Below are positions 44,461-54,450 of a DNA stretch of 64,000 nt, in pieces; position 1 is the first letter of the stretch; each line of letters starts with the position of its first letter. This DNA comes from CAITNM01 sp037138055. GTDB taxonomy: Bacteria; Pseudomonadota; Alphaproteobacteria; Paracaedibacterales; CAITNM01. Location: positions 9,992 to 73,991 of the forward strand of contig JBAXJB010000005.1 in assembly GCA_037138055.1 (NCBI GenBank), written 5' to 3'. The position numbers and the translations under genes are program-made. The notes under the pieces were generated by a model. The model was given only the letters and a program-made list of their open reading frames with translations. It did no database searches and was not told where the DNA came from.

Positions 44461-44860
44461 TGTAGATAATCCAGGAAATGAAACAATAGCAGATTTTAGC
44501 AAAAAAAATGTCATTCAGGATGAACTATCAACATCTTGGTCGGACAAATTTGAAGCAGATACTACTGTTAACACAGAGCAACTAAAAAACTTAATTTCTG
44601 ACAGCCATGACCCAGCAGACTTGGAGGCCGTGTTTGAAGTCCCTGTTATGGTTTCAGCTGTTTTAGGCAGCGCTCGAATGCCAGTTCACCAGTTATTAAA
44701 ACTTGGACGAGGAGCGGTTATTGAACTTGATCGGCGCGTAGGTGAGGCAATTGATATCTATGTCAATAACCTTCTGATTGCCCGTGGGGAAGTTGTTATG
44801 GTTGAAGATAAACTTGGCATTACAATGACAGAGATTATTAAAACTAAAAGTAAAACATAA
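44453..44860 (+). CDS. fliN: Flagellar motor switch protein FliN
   Basis: C-ring protein of the SpoA/YscQ fold. An unconserved acidic N-terminus of about 55 residues precedes the SpoA domain: VFEVPVMVSAVLGSARMPVHQLLKLGRGAVIELDRRVGEAIDIYVNNLLIARGEVVMVEDKLGITMTEII. 135 residues. AAGGAG lies just upstream of the ATG. Confidence 0.94.
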   Translation: MDNVDNPGNETIADFSKKNVIQDELSTSWSDKFEADTTVNTEQLKNLISDSHDPADLEAVFEVPVMVSAVLGSARMPVHQLLKLGRGAVIELDRRVGEAIDIYVNNLLIARGEVVMVEDKLGITMTEIIKTKSKT

Positions 44861-44872
44861 GGAAATAAAAAT

Positions 44873-46177
44873 ATGCGTTTATTAATTGTTGGATCTTTGA
44901 ATGGATATGTCAGCTCAGCTGCAAAAATTGCAATTGCAAGTGGAGCGAAGGTTTCACATGTTCCTGAAATTGACGAAGGACTTGAAAGTTTGCGTTCTGG
45001 AAAAGGCGCTGACATGGTCATGGTTGATTTAACGCTGGATATTTTCAAATTTTTAACAGCGATAAAAAATGAGCGTATTGTTATCCCTGTGGTTGCATGT
45101 GGTGTAACCCCAGATCCAGATCGTGCTGCTGAAGCAATTCGTGCAGGCGCAAAAGAATATATTACCTTACCACCCGATCCGGAATTAATTGCAGCAGTGC
45201 TTCAGGCCGTAACAAGAGAAGATTTATATGTTATTCATAATGATCCTAAAACAAAGCAAATATTAACCTTTGCAAACAGAATTGCACCAAGTGAAGCAAA
45301 TATCTTAATTACCGGTGAATCAGGAACTGGCAAAGAAATAATGGCAAATTTTATTCATCAACAATCAAAACGAAGAGAACGTCCATTTATTTCTATAAAT
45401 TGTGCTGCCATCCCAGAAAATTTGCTTGAGTCAGAATTATTTGGTCATGAAAAAGGATCTTTTACAGGTGCTATTGCTAGACGTATAGGAAAATTTGAAG
45501 AAGCTTCAGGTGGTACTCTATTACTGGATGAAGTTACTGAAATGCATCCTCGATTACAAGCTAAACTTTTACGTGCAGTGCAGGAAAGGGTCATTGATCG
45601 CGTTGGAAGCGCGCACCCTATTCGCATTGATATTCGCATTATTGCCACTTCAAATCGAAATATGCTGGAAGCTGTAAAAGCTCAAGAATTTCGTGAAGAC
45701 TTATATTTTCGCCTAAATGTGGTAAATATTGAAATGCCAAGCCTTCGCGAGCGCCCAGGTGATATTGAACCGTTAGCAACGTATTTTATTCAAAAATATT
45801 GCGAACTGAATCTTATTAGTCCAAAAAAATTATCCACGATTGCTCTTGATAATCTTCTTGCACATAGTTGGCCTGGTAATGTTCGTGAATTAGAAAATAG
45901 TATTCATAGAGCTGTGCTTATGGCTCAAGAGGACACAATTACACCTGAAGATATTTTTGGAATAAATGGGCCTGTATCATCTGAAAAATCTGATTCTAAT
46001 CCAATTTTAGTAGGCAGGAAAGTTTCTGAAGTGGAACGTGAATTAATCCTACATACTTTGGATCACTGTCTTGGAAATAGAACACATGCCGCGAATATTT
46101 TGGGAATTTCTATTCGCACACTACGAAATAAGCTCAAAGAATATTCAGACTCTAATGTTTCTTCCACTTACCTATAG
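44873..46177 (+). CDS. flbD: Sigma-54-dependent flagellar regulator FlbD
   Basis: Enhancer-binding activator of sigma-54 promoters for late flagellar genes. The N-terminal receiver-like domain (residues 1-115) is degenerate, as in Caulobacter FlbD, with D52 in MVDLTLD but without the usual acidic pair near the start. The AAA+ domain has Walker A GESGTGKE (148-155), the sigma-54 contact loop GSFTGA (195-200, instead of GAFTGA) and Walker B LLLDE (216-220). The C-terminal Fis-type helix-turn-helix is GNRTHAANILGISIRTLRNKLKEY. Its place directly after fliN supports the assignment. Confidence 0.92.
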   Translation: MRLLIVGSLNGYVSSAAKIAIASGAKVSHVPEIDEGLESLRSGKGADMVMVDLTLDIFKFLTAIKNERIVIPVVACGVTPDPDRAAEAIRAGAKEYITLPPDPELIAAVLQAVTREDLYVIHNDPKTKQILTFANRIAPSEANILITGESGTGKEIMANFIHQQSKRRERPFISINCAAIPENLLESELFGHEKGSFTGAIARRIGKFEEASGGTLLLDEVTEMHPRLQAKLLRAVQERVIDRVGSAHPIRIDIRIIATSNRNMLEAVKAQEFREDLYFRLNVVNIEMPSLRERPGDIEPLATYFIQKYCELNLISPKKLSTIALDNLLAHSWPGNVRELENSIHRAVLMAQEDTITPEDIFGINGPVSSEKSDSNPILVGRKVSEVERELILHTLDHCLGNRTHAANILGISIRTLRNKLKEYSDSNVSSTYL

Positions 46178-46188
46178 GAGAAAACAGA

Positions 46189-48297
46189 ATGGCAGCTGCA
46201 ATTGAGTTCAAAGCTACCGCTCCTAGCTTTGCTGATCTGATAAAAAGAGCCGATATATCATTCGCTGTTGGCGTTCTTACCATCATGGTTGTTTTGCTAA
46301 TGCCAATGCCAAAACCATTAATGGATTTTGCTTTAGCGCTTTCCATCACTTTTTCTGTAATGATTTTAATGACATCACTATTCATTATGAAACCTAATGA
46401 ATTTAGCTCATTTCCTACTGTTCTTCTTATAGCCACAATGATCCGTTTATCTTTGAACGTGGCCTCAACTAGATTAATTTTATCTCATGGACATGAAGGC
46501 ACATCTGCTGCAGGCAAAGTCATTGAAGCCTTTGGTCAGTTTGTAATTGGGGGAAATTTTGTTATTGGAATTGTAGTTTTCATTATTCTAATCATTGTAA
46601 ATTTCGTGGTTATTACTAAGGGTTCAGGGCGTATCGCTGAAGTTGCTGCCAGATTTAGCTTAGATGGAATGCCAGGCAAACAAATGGCTATTGATGCGGA
46701 TTTAGCCGCTGGAATGATTGACGAGCCTGAAGCACGCAGACGTCGCAAAGAAATTGAATCTGAGAGTAATTTCTATGGAGCAATGGATGGTGCAGCCAAG
46801 TTTGTGCGCGGAGATGCAATTGCAGGACTACTGATCACATTCATCAATATTATTGGTGGAATTATTATTGGAGTTGCTCAAAACAACATGAGTTTTGGCG
46901 ATGCTTTTCATACCTATACGCTTTTAACAGTAGGTGATGGCTTGGTAACGCAGATTCCTGCGCTTATTGTTTCTATGGCTTCTGGTTTGTTGGTATCTAA
47001 AGCTGGTATTGAAGGAGCAACCGATAAAGCTTTGTATCGCCAATTAAGCGCTTATCCCACAGCTTTAGGAATGGCTTCTTTTGTAATGGCAGCAATGGGT
47101 TTGCTACCAGGCATTCCTATCATGCCATTTGTAATTTTAGCGTCTCTTGCAGGATATGCTTCGTGGAATTCATACCAAGAACAGCTGAATGTTGAAAATA
47201 AAGATAATCTCGATAAACACACTAAAGACACCGATGATAATCAAAAATCCTTAGAACAAACATCAGCACCTGCAATATCTCTACCGTTAGATATGATTCG
47301 TCTTGAATTGGGCTATGGCTTATTAACACTTTTAAATGGTGAAAAAAATAGACAGCTTGGTGAGCAAATTAAAAATCTGCGTACACAGCTACAGCAAGAA
47401 ATGGGCATTTATCTTCCTCAAGTTCGTATCCAAGACAATATGCAACTTGGTAATAATGAATATGTCATCCGCATAAAAGAATTAGATGCCGGGAAAGGAT
47501 ACTTAAAACCAGGGGATCTAATGGTTATGGATCCTCGCGCGGAACCAATTACATTAATAGGTGAGCATACAAGGGAACCAAGCTTTGGATTACCAGCAAT
47601 GTGGATTTCTGGCTCAGTGAAAGCAGATGCTGAAAATCTAGGTTACACCATAGTTGAACCATCAGTAGTTCTAACAACCCATCTAACAGAAGTTATCAAA
47701 GATAATATCGGCGAACTAGTTACCTTTGCTGATGTTCAAAAATTACTTGATGATATGAGTGAAACCTACAAAAAACTTCTAAATGATGTTGTTCCAGGAC
47801 AAATTACAGTAGGTGGCATTCAACGAGTGCTGCAAAATCTGGTTGGTGAGCGTGTTTCAATTCGTGATCTTCCAACAATTCTTGAAGGCATTGCAGAAGC
47901 ATGTAATTTTTCAAGAAATATTGTAACCATTACTGAACATGTGCGACTACGCTTAAGCAGACAAATTACTTTTAGTAACGCTGATAACGAAGGTGTTTTA
48001 AACATTGTCACTTTAAGCCCACAATGGGAACAAATCATCAGTGATTCCGTTGTTGGTGATGGAGATGCACGTCAATTGGCCCTGCCCCCAAGCCAGATGC
48101 AAGAATTTATTTTTCGTTGCAATGAAACCTATGACCGCCTTGCAATGATGGGTGAAATGCCAGTTCTTGTGACCACTGCCTATATTCGTTCATTCATCAG
48201 ATCGATTCTTGAAAGAGTACGCCCATCAGTTGTTATAATGTCGCAAAATGAAGTGCACCCGAAAGTAAAAATCCGCTCTCTTGGTCAGCTTGAGTAA
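46189..48297 (+). CDS. flhA: Flagellar type III export protein FlhA
   Basis: Polytopic export-gate protein of the flagellar type III secretion system. The membrane half carries the FHIPEP-family sequence SSFPTVLLIATMIRLSLNVASTRLIL, the charged loop VTKGSGRIAEVAARFSLDGMPGKQMAIDADLAAGMIDEPEARRRRKEIESESNFYGAMDGAAKFVRGDAIAG, and the C-terminal cytoplasmic ring domain starts near residue 345. 702 residues. TAGGAG lies 8 bp before the ATG. flhB, fliP, fliQ and fliR are not present here. Confidence 0.97.
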   Translation: MAAAIEFKATAPSFADLIKRADISFAVGVLTIMVVLLMPMPKPLMDFALALSITFSVMILMTSLFIMKPNEFSSFPTVLLIATMIRLSLNVASTRLILSHGHEGTSAAGKVIEAFGQFVIGGNFVIGIVVFIILIIVNFVVITKGSGRIAEVAARFSLDGMPGKQMAIDADLAAGMIDEPEARRRRKEIESESNFYGAMDGAAKFVRGDAIAGLLITFINIIGGIIIGVAQNNMSFGDAFHTYTLLTVGDGLVTQIPALIVSMASGLLVSKAGIEGATDKALYRQLSAYPTALGMASFVMAAMGLLPGIPIMPFVILASLAGYASWNSYQEQLNVENKDNLDKHTKDTDDNQKSLEQTSAPAISLPLDMIRLELGYGLLTLLNGEKNRQLGEQIKNLRTQLQQEMGIYLPQVRIQDNMQLGNNEYVIRIKELDAGKGYLKPGDLMVMDPRAEPITLIGEHTREPSFGLPAMWISGSVKADAENLGYTIVEPSVVLTTHLTEVIKDNIGELVTFADVQKLLDDMSETYKKLLNDVVPGQITVGGIQRVLQNLVGERVSIRDLPTILEGIAEACNFSRNIVTITEHVRLRLSRQITFSNADNEGVLNIVTLSPQWEQIISDSVVGDGDARQLALPPSQMQEFIFRCNETYDRLAMMGEMPVLVTTAYIRSFIRSILERVRPSVVIMSQNEVHPKVKIRSLGQLE

Positions 48298-48345
48298 TCT
48301 TTGGAATTAAGATTTTTTTAATTGTTCAAGTGATATTATTGGGGA

Positions 48346-49479
48346 ATGAAAGACCGTTTATATGCCATTTGGCAAAAAGCTGACAAAAGACACCAAAGCT
48401 TTATTGGTTCTGGGGCTGTTGCAGTATGCTTTTTGATATGGTTTTTCGTTAGCAGTTCAAGTTCCGTTGCTGTTAATGTCCCTACCGTAACAATCGCTTA
48501 TGTTAAACGGCAAACTATTCCTCAAATAATTAAAGTTCCGTCCATATTAAAAGCTCACGCTGAAGTGTTAATTCGCAATCGCGTAGATGGGCAAATCAAA
48601 AAAATACATTTTAATGAAGGACAAGTTGTTGAAGAAGGCGCATTACTGTTCAGTATTGATGATGATCTTTTGCAAACTCAATTAAAACAAGTTGAAGCAA
48701 GTGCTGAAAAAAACACAGCACTTTTGGCACAATCTGAAAAAGAAATGAAACGCTATCAAATTCTTGTCAAAAAAAGCATTGTAACCCAATCGGCAGTTGA
48801 TAAATTGGAAGCAACCTTAAAAAGTAATAAAGCTAATTTAGATGCCGATAAAGCTCAAATTGATTCATTAAAGTTGCAGATAGGCTATGCACAAATAAAA
48901 TCTCCCATGAATGGTATAGCAGGCTTTGTAAAAGCTGAGCCAGGTGCATTTGTGCGTCAGTCAGAGGATATGCCTTTAGTTTCTATTGTTCAGATTGATC
49001 CCATTGATGTGATTTTTGATATACCAGAAAAATATTTATCTCAAGTGCTGAACAACAGCATGGATAATATTAAAATAACTCTTACTGATATTAATCAAAA
49101 ATCTGTCAATAACGCATGTAACCCTAGTGCTATTGATCAAGGAGTAAATGCTAAATCCGGAGTATTTTCTTTAAAAGTATCTGTTGAAAACAAAAATTTG
49201 CATTTACGACCGGGCATGTCTGTAAATGGTTCTATTGAATATGACTCCTATAAAGACGTTCTTGTTGTGCCAAATGATGCAGTGCTAATTGGTCAAGAAG
49301 GAAGTTATGTCTACACATTTGACCAGAAAACCAAAAAAGTTAAAAAGAAAAATATTAAAATAAAAGACACTTTAGAAAAAACTATTGTTATTGAGAGTGG
49401 GTTACAAGAAAGTGATATTGTTGTGACCGAAGGGCAAATTCGCATCAAAGATGGTATAACTGCAAAAGCAAAACAATGA
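48346..49479 (+). CDS. RND efflux pump periplasmic adaptor (membrane fusion protein)
   Basis: Periplasmic adaptor of a tripartite efflux pump, MdtA/AcrA-like. One N-terminal membrane segment (about residues 22-38) is followed by the lipoyl half IRNRVDGQIKKIHFNEGQVVEEGALLFSID, an alpha-hairpin coiled coil (about 110-185), the second lipoyl half IGYAQIKSPMNGIAGFVKAEPGAFVRQ, and a barrel domain containing VPNDAVLIGQEGSYVYTFD. 377 residues. Overlaps the pump gene by 4 bp. No TolC-type outer-membrane gene is adjacent. Confidence 0.92.
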   Translation: MKDRLYAIWQKADKRHQSFIGSGAVAVCFLIWFFVSSSSSVAVNVPTVTIAYVKRQTIPQIIKVPSILKAHAEVLIRNRVDGQIKKIHFNEGQVVEEGALLFSIDDDLLQTQLKQVEASAEKNTALLAQSEKEMKRYQILVKKSIVTQSAVDKLEATLKSNKANLDADKAQIDSLKLQIGYAQIKSPMNGIAGFVKAEPGAFVRQSEDMPLVSIVQIDPIDVIFDIPEKYLSQVLNNSMDNIKITLTDINQKSVNNACNPSAIDQGVNAKSGVFSLKVSVENKNLHLRPGMSVNGSIEYDSYKDVLVVPNDAVLIGQEGSYVYTFDQKTKKVKKKNIKIKDTLEKTIVIESGLQESDIVVTEGQIRIKDGITAKAKQ

Positions 49480-52400
49480 ATATTTCAGCACTTTTTATCA
49501 AGCGTCCAGTTATGACCACTCTACTGATGGTGTGGTTGGTGTTAATGAGTTGCTTTGCATATAGAGCATTGCCCGTAAGCGCTTTACCAAAGATAGAATT
49601 TCCTGTTATTCAAGTAAGCGCAAAGCTATCTGGTGCAAGCCCAGAAACAATGGCGCAAGCTGTTTCATTACCTCTTGAACAAAAATTTTCTGCCATTGCC
49701 GGCCTTGATGCAATGACTTCTTCAAATGCACAAGGTATCACTCAGATAACATTACAATTTGGGTTAGATATTGATTTAAACTCAGCTGCTCAAGATGTAA
49801 GTGCTGCAATTTCTACAGCCCAAGCTAATTTACCTAGTAATATGACAGCATTGCCAACATTTAAGAAACTTAACCCTTCCGAACAACCAATTATTATTTT
49901 AGCTATGAATTCTGATTCAATGCCAATTTGGCAGCTTAATAACTTTGCAGAAAATTTTGTAGTTAATCGTTTATCAATGCTGCCTGACGTAGCTCAAGTT
50001 GATGTAATAGGTCAACAACGATATGCAGTACGTGTATACGTTAAACCTGAATTACTTAAAACAAGAGAAATTGGCCTTGATCTAATTGCCACTAACATTG
50101 CACAAGCTAATATAAATGGAGCTTCGGGTATTTTACAGGGACCGTCTCAAGCATTTATGCTTTTACCTGAATCTCAGTTAAAAAATGCAAAAGAATTTAG
50201 TGAAATACTTGTTAACAAAAATACAAACTTACGTTTAAAAGATGTGGCAACGGTAGTTGATGATGTTGATAACATTTATTCGTCAGCTTGGTTTAATGGT
50301 AAACGCAGTATTCTTTTAGCTATTAGTCGGCAACCTGGGTCAAATGCAATTAGTGTGGCTGATAGGATAAAAGAAGTTTTACCTGAAATTCAAAAACAGT
50401 TACCACAAAGTTTAGACTTACAAATATTTGTTGATAGAACCATTTCAATTCGAGATTCTGTAAAAGAAATACAGCTTACCGGGTTAATGACCATTGCACT
50501 GGTAGTTCTTGTTATCTTTTTATTTTTAAGAAATATTCAAGCAACTCTTATACCAGCTCTTAGCTTACCAATATCATTAGTGATAACTTTTTCTGCTATG
50601 TATTTTTTGCACTTTAGCTTGAATAACCTTACGCTAATGGCGCTGACACTTGCTACGGGTTTTGTGATAGATGATGCGATTGTAGTACTTGAAAACATTA
50701 TGGTGCATCGTGAACGCGGTTTGTCACCATATGAAGCAGCCTTAAAAGGATCTAAGGAAATTTCATTTACTGTTATTTCAATGACGCTGTCTTTAATTGC
50801 TGCGTTTATTCCTGTGTTGTTTATGTCAGGTATTATTGGAAGGCTGCTACACGAATTTGCAATAACAATTACTGTTGCAATTTTAGCATCTGGATTTGTG
50901 TCGTTATCTCTCATTCCAATGCTAAGTCAATACATAACAACAGATCATAAAGAAAGCAAAAATTCAGCTCTGCTATGGTTCAAAGAAATCTATGACAAAA
51001 TGGCACAAGCATACGCTAAAACGTTAAAAACTATGTTTCGTTTTCAAAAACATATTATAACTTTTGTTTTAAGTATTTTTGTTATTAATATAATTTTTTA
51101 CATTTTTATCCCAAAAGGTTTTTTCCCAAATGAAGACACAGGACTTATTTATGGAATTGGAGAGGTGCTTCCAGGAACATCATTTGATTCCATGAAAAAA
51201 ACTGAGGAAAAGCTTATACAAATATTAAATGATGATTCCAATGTCGATTGTTACAATTGTTCTATTGGAGCATCAAGCACTACTGTTGCTAACAATGAAG
51301 GACGTTTTTTTATAAAGCTAAAACCATTAGAAAAGCGAGAGCCTATTGAAATGGTAATGAAAGGATTGAGATCAAAATTTACAGATGTGCAGGATTTAAA
51401 AATATCAATGCAGCCTGTACAAAATTTGCGAGTTGGTGCATCTCTTTCAAAAAGCCAATATCAATACACACTTCAATCACAAGACTTTAAAGTACTTTCT
51501 GAGTTTGCTGGAAAAATGGAAACAAAAATTGGAAAGTCACCTGGTTTTTTGGATGTTAATTCAGACTTAAAAATGAATAGCTTGCAGGCTGATGTAAAAA
51601 TTGACCGCGACCGTGCAACTCGTTTTGGCTTATCTATTCAAAAAATTACCGAAGCACTATCATATGCTTATGCCGATACCCAAGTATCTACGATTTATAC
51701 TGAATCAAACACCTATCCAGTAATTCTAGCCTTAGAAAAAAAAGAAGCAGAAACGCTGCATGATTTGTCAAAATTATATGTCACAGCAGATGATGGAACC
51801 TTAGTACCATTAACTTCAGTTGCAACAATTGATCGAAAAAATGCACCTCTTACCGTGAATCACTTGAATCGTTTAGCTGCAGCCACAATATCTTTCAACC
51901 TTAAACCAGGCATGAGTTTAAGTAAGGCCATTGCTATTATCAAGGAAGCTGAAAAAGAATTAAAAATGCCAACAACTGTTACCAGCGTATACCAAGGGAC
52001 CGCACAAGCATTCAAAGAATCACAAGGCGGACAACTAATGTTGATTTTAGCAACTGTATTCACCATCTACATTATCTTAGGAATTCTGTATGAAAGCTAT
52101 CGCCATCCAATTACGATTTTGACAGGATTACCAAGTGCTGGGTTAGGTGCACTGATATTTTTGTGGCTATTTAGATTTGATTTAGATGTTATTGGCATTA
52201 TCGGTATTGTGTTACTCATTGGCATTGTTAAAAAAAATGCGATTATGATGATCGATTATGCCCTTGAACAACAACGAACAAACAATTTATCTGCTAAAGA
52301 AGCTATTATAGAAGCATGCGCTAGGCGGTTTCGCCCTATTATGATGACGACCTTTGCAGCTATTGTAGGCGCTATTCCTATTGCTTTCGGACAAGGATCA

Positions 52401-52544
52401 GGTGCTGAGCTTAGGCAACCTTTGGGTGTTTGTATTATTGGCGGATTATTACTTTCCCAGTGGTTGACATTATATATCACTCCACTTTTTTACGTTTGGA
52501 TTGAAGAACGCAAAAATTCAAAAAAAGCAGCCTCCTTACATTAA
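49476..52544 (+). CDS. RND-family multidrug efflux transporter (MdtB/MdtC-like)
   Basis: Inner-membrane proton/substrate antiporter of the HAE1 type, 1022 residues with the twelve-helix two-fold layout. The N-terminus ALFIKRPVMTTLLMVWLVL, ALPKIEFPVIQVSAKLSGASPE, the proton-relay aspartates in FVIDDAIVVLENIMVHRERG and the second-half LIGIVKKNAIMMIDYALEQ and FRPIMMTTFAAIVGAIPIAFGQGSGAELRQPLG are all present, so the pump looks functional. Its last 9 bp overlap the convergent recO. Substrates cannot be read from the sequence. Confidence 0.95.
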   Translation: MNISALFIKRPVMTTLLMVWLVLMSCFAYRALPVSALPKIEFPVIQVSAKLSGASPETMAQAVSLPLEQKFSAIAGLDAMTSSNAQGITQITLQFGLDIDLNSAAQDVSAAISTAQANLPSNMTALPTFKKLNPSEQPIIILAMNSDSMPIWQLNNFAENFVVNRLSMLPDVAQVDVIGQQRYAVRVYVKPELLKTREIGLDLIATNIAQANINGASGILQGPSQAFMLLPESQLKNAKEFSEILVNKNTNLRLKDVATVVDDVDNIYSSAWFNGKRSILLAISRQPGSNAISVADRIKEVLPEIQKQLPQSLDLQIFVDRTISIRDSVKEIQLTGLMTIALVVLVIFLFLRNIQATLIPALSLPISLVITFSAMYFLHFSLNNLTLMALTLATGFVIDDAIVVLENIMVHRERGLSPYEAALKGSKEISFTVISMTLSLIAAFIPVLFMSGIIGRLLHEFAITITVAILASGFVSLSLIPMLSQYITTDHKESKNSALLWFKEIYDKMAQAYAKTLKTMFRFQKHIITFVLSIFVINIIFYIFIPKGFFPNEDTGLIYGIGEVLPGTSFDSMKKTEEKLIQILNDDSNVDCYNCSIGASSTTVANNEGRFFIKLKPLEKREPIEMVMKGLRSKFTDVQDLKISMQPVQNLRVGASLSKSQYQYTLQSQDFKVLSEFAGKMETKIGKSPGFLDVNSDLKMNSLQADVKIDRDRATRFGLSIQKITEALSYAYADTQVSTIYTESNTYPVILALEKKEAETLHDLSKLYVTADDGTLVPLTSVATIDRKNAPLTVNHLNRLAAATISFNLKPGMSLSKAIAIIKEAEKELKMPTTVTSVYQGTAQAFKESQGGQLMLILATVFTIYIILGILYESYRHPITILTGLPSAGLGALIFLWLFRFDLDVIGIIGIVLLIGIVKKNAIMMIDYALEQQRTNNLSAKEAIIEACARRFRPIMMTTFAAIVGAIPIAFGQGSGAELRQPLGVCIIGGLLLSQWLTLYITPLFYVWIEERKNSKKAASLH

Positions 52545-53240
52545 TCGTAATTTCTGCATCAGTTCCTGACGCGCTATTGGTAAGGATTTATGATGACTCG
52601 CATGATGCACCAAAAAATGTCCAGTAAGCAGTAATGAATTTACAAAGTCTAATTTTGTAGGCGAACTATCTTTATTAATTAGAAAATCAGGCAGCACTAG
52701 CAGTCTGTTAATGTAGGGTAGTGCAGCTTCGTAACAAACAGCACAACCTGTCTTCGGTGAAACATGCGTTAGGTTTTTAAGCGATTTAGTCACTGCGCAA
52801 GAATCTAAGCTTAGACCAAATCCCAACTCCTCAATCAGTAACACTTCAAAAAAGCAATAGGCTTTAATCGCTTCAGATGGGTGATAAAAAAGCTGCAGTG
52901 TTTCATTCGCCTTATTCCATAAATTTAAATATGGGTGATGCTCAGGCAATAACGAACCTAACATTTCCAGCATTGTTTTAAGAGCGTAAACTCTCAAAGC
53001 ATCACAAAATTGTAAACTCGAATGACTTTGCTTTGTTTCTAATTTAAAAGTTCCCAAGTGTTGCTCAAGCCTTGCTTTCTGGTAAACAGAACATAAGTCT
53101 CCTGGTTGAGGCATAGATGATTTGGTACGTGTGATCATCCCATCAACACGTCCACGCTGTTGTGTAAACACGCTAGCAATCAGTTGTTTTTCAGAATATG
53201 TTCTGTACTTCAGAACAATTCCCGTATCTTCCCAGTTCAT
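52536..53240 (-). CDS. recO: DNA repair protein RecO
   Basis: RecFOR-pathway mediator. The N-terminal OB domain begins MNWEDTGIVLKYRTYSEKQLIASVFTQQRGRVDGMI, followed by the helical domain with FEVLLIEELGFGLSLDSCAV and a zinc-type segment CAVCYEAALPYI. I prefer the ATG at 53240 (234 residues) to one three codons upstream at 53249, because it starts at the conserved W-x-D-x-G-I-V-L. recF of the same pathway is also in this window. Confidence 0.92.
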   Translation of the reverse strand: MNWEDTGIVLKYRTYSEKQLIASVFTQQRGRVDGMITRTKSSMPQPGDLCSVYQKARLEQHLGTFKLETKQSHSSLQFCDALRVYALKTMLEMLGSLLPEHHPYLNLWNKANETLQLFYHPSEAIKAYCFFEVLLIEELGFGLSLDSCAVTKSLKNLTHVSPKTGCAVCYEAALPYINRLLVLPDFLINKDSSPTKLDFVNSLLLTGHFLVHHASHHKSLPIARQELMQKLRLM

Positions 53241-53277
53241 AAAAATCACAAAGCTTTTTTTATTAATAATTAAGTTT

Positions 53278-53305
53278 TTGACTTGTCACAAGAATGTTTT
53301 ACACT
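53278..53305 (+). promoter_or_regulatory. Promoter of tRNA-Ala
   Basis: TTGACT (53278-53283) and TACACT (53300-53305), 16-bp spacer. Predicted start near 53312, ten bases before the mature tRNA. Confidence 0.6.
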
Positions 53306-53321
53306 TAAAACAGAAGATACC

Positions 53322-53397
<76 letters not shown>

Positions 53398-53411
53398 AAG
53401 AAAGTGTGAGT

Positions 53412-54173
53412 GTGAATTCTTTAGCAAAATCGTTCGATACCTGTTCTGAAAGTTATGAAATAAGCCGGCCCGGTTATCCAAATGCAGTAGCTGAACTTTT
53501 CAAGAAAAATCTCGGCTTTAGAACATCATCAAAGTTGCTTGAACTCGCTGCTGGCACCGGAAAATTCACTGACCTGCTTGCACAACATGACTTCGCCCCT
53601 ATGGTAACAGAATGGTTACCAAATATGCTGAAAGTTTTAAAATCAAAACATCCAAAATTATCTTCTGTAATATCAAGGGCAGAAGATATTCCCTTTAAGG
53701 ATAATATTTTTGATGGCGTATTAGTTGCTCAAGCTTTTCACTGGTTTGCTAATCTCTCTGCTCTTGCTGATATAGCGCGCGTATTAAAACAAAATGGCTA
53801 CCTAGTAATAATATTTCAAGAACGAAATGATGCAGTGAATTGGGTTCATGAATATCATAAAATACTTTTTTCCTATCCTCATGACGAAATTGTACGTTTT
53901 GATCTCGATAAATGGAAAAAGGTATTTAACAATCAAGATCATTTTTCTTCTTTGCAGCATCAACAATTCAATTACTCTCATCATTTTTTTAAAGAAACCC
54001 TTACTCACCGAGCATTAGGCATGAGCTTTATTGCAGCCTTACCAGACAACAAAAAACAAGAAGTAGCTCAACAAATGAAAAACCTTTGCACAACACACGA
54101 ACAACTTAAAAATCACGAGGTGATTGAATTTCCCTATATTACCCATGTATATTGGGCAAAAGTCCTGAAATGA
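53412..54173 (+). CDS. Class I SAM-dependent methyltransferase
   Basis: Methyltransf_11-type enzyme with an intact SAM-binding core: LLELAAGTGKFTDLLAQ (motif I), the acidic SRAEDIPFKDNIFDGVLVAQAFHWF and ALADIARVLKQNGYLVIIFQERND. The substrate is unknown. The frame is open through the upstream tRNA-Ala, but that part is spurious. Possible starts are GTG at 53406 and GTG at 53412; I prefer 53412 because AAAGAAAG lies at a better distance. Either way translation begins only 9-15 bases after the tRNA, so the mRNA probably comes from the tRNA promoter. Confidence 0.82.
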   Translation: MNSLAKSFDTCSESYEISRPGYPNAVAELFKKNLGFRTSSKLLELAAGTGKFTDLLAQHDFAPMVTEWLPNMLKVLKSKHPKLSSVISRAEDIPFKDNIFDGVLVAQAFHWFANLSALADIARVLKQNGYLVIIFQERNDAVNWVHEYHKILFSYPHDEIVRFDLDKWKKVFNNQDHFSSLQHQQFNYSHHFFKETLTHRALGMSFIAALPDNKKQEVAQQMKNLCTTHEQLKNHEVIEFPYITHVYWAKVLK

Positions 54174-54183
54174 ATCTGCAGCC

Positions 54184-54450
54184 GTGCATAAAACTATCGC
54201 ATTTAAATATCTCCAGGATTTATCTGATACTTTAGAAAATGATTGGGATGCAGATTACGTTGAAGGCGCTTTGTTAATCAGATGCCCAAAGGGTCAATTT
54301 CTCTTAAATTATCACGGCACAATGGAACAAATTTGGTTTTCTTCCCCAATAACTGGAGCGCACCACTTTTCATATCGTTCAGGAAAATGGTTGTGCACTA
54401 GAACAGATAAAGAGCTTGAAAGCGTTCTAAGGCAGGACCTAGATGCGTGA
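54184..54450 (+). CDS. cyaY: Iron donor protein CyaY (frataxin)
   Basis: Bacterial frataxin, which binds iron and modulates iron-sulfur cluster assembly. At 88 residues it is shorter than the usual 105 or so. The N-terminal acidic helix FKYLQDLSDTLENDWDADYVEG is followed by the beta-sheet signature MEQIWFSSPITGAHHFSYRSGKWLCTRTDKELESVLRQDL, which matches the frataxin QIWLSSP..G..RF....W...R family block. The GTG at 54184 is the first start after an in-frame stop. Its end overlaps the next gene by 8 bp. Confidence 0.85.
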   Translation: MHKTIAFKYLQDLSDTLENDWDADYVEGALLIRCPKGQFLLNYHGTMEQIWFSSPITGAHHFSYRSGKWLCTRTDKELESVLRQDLDA

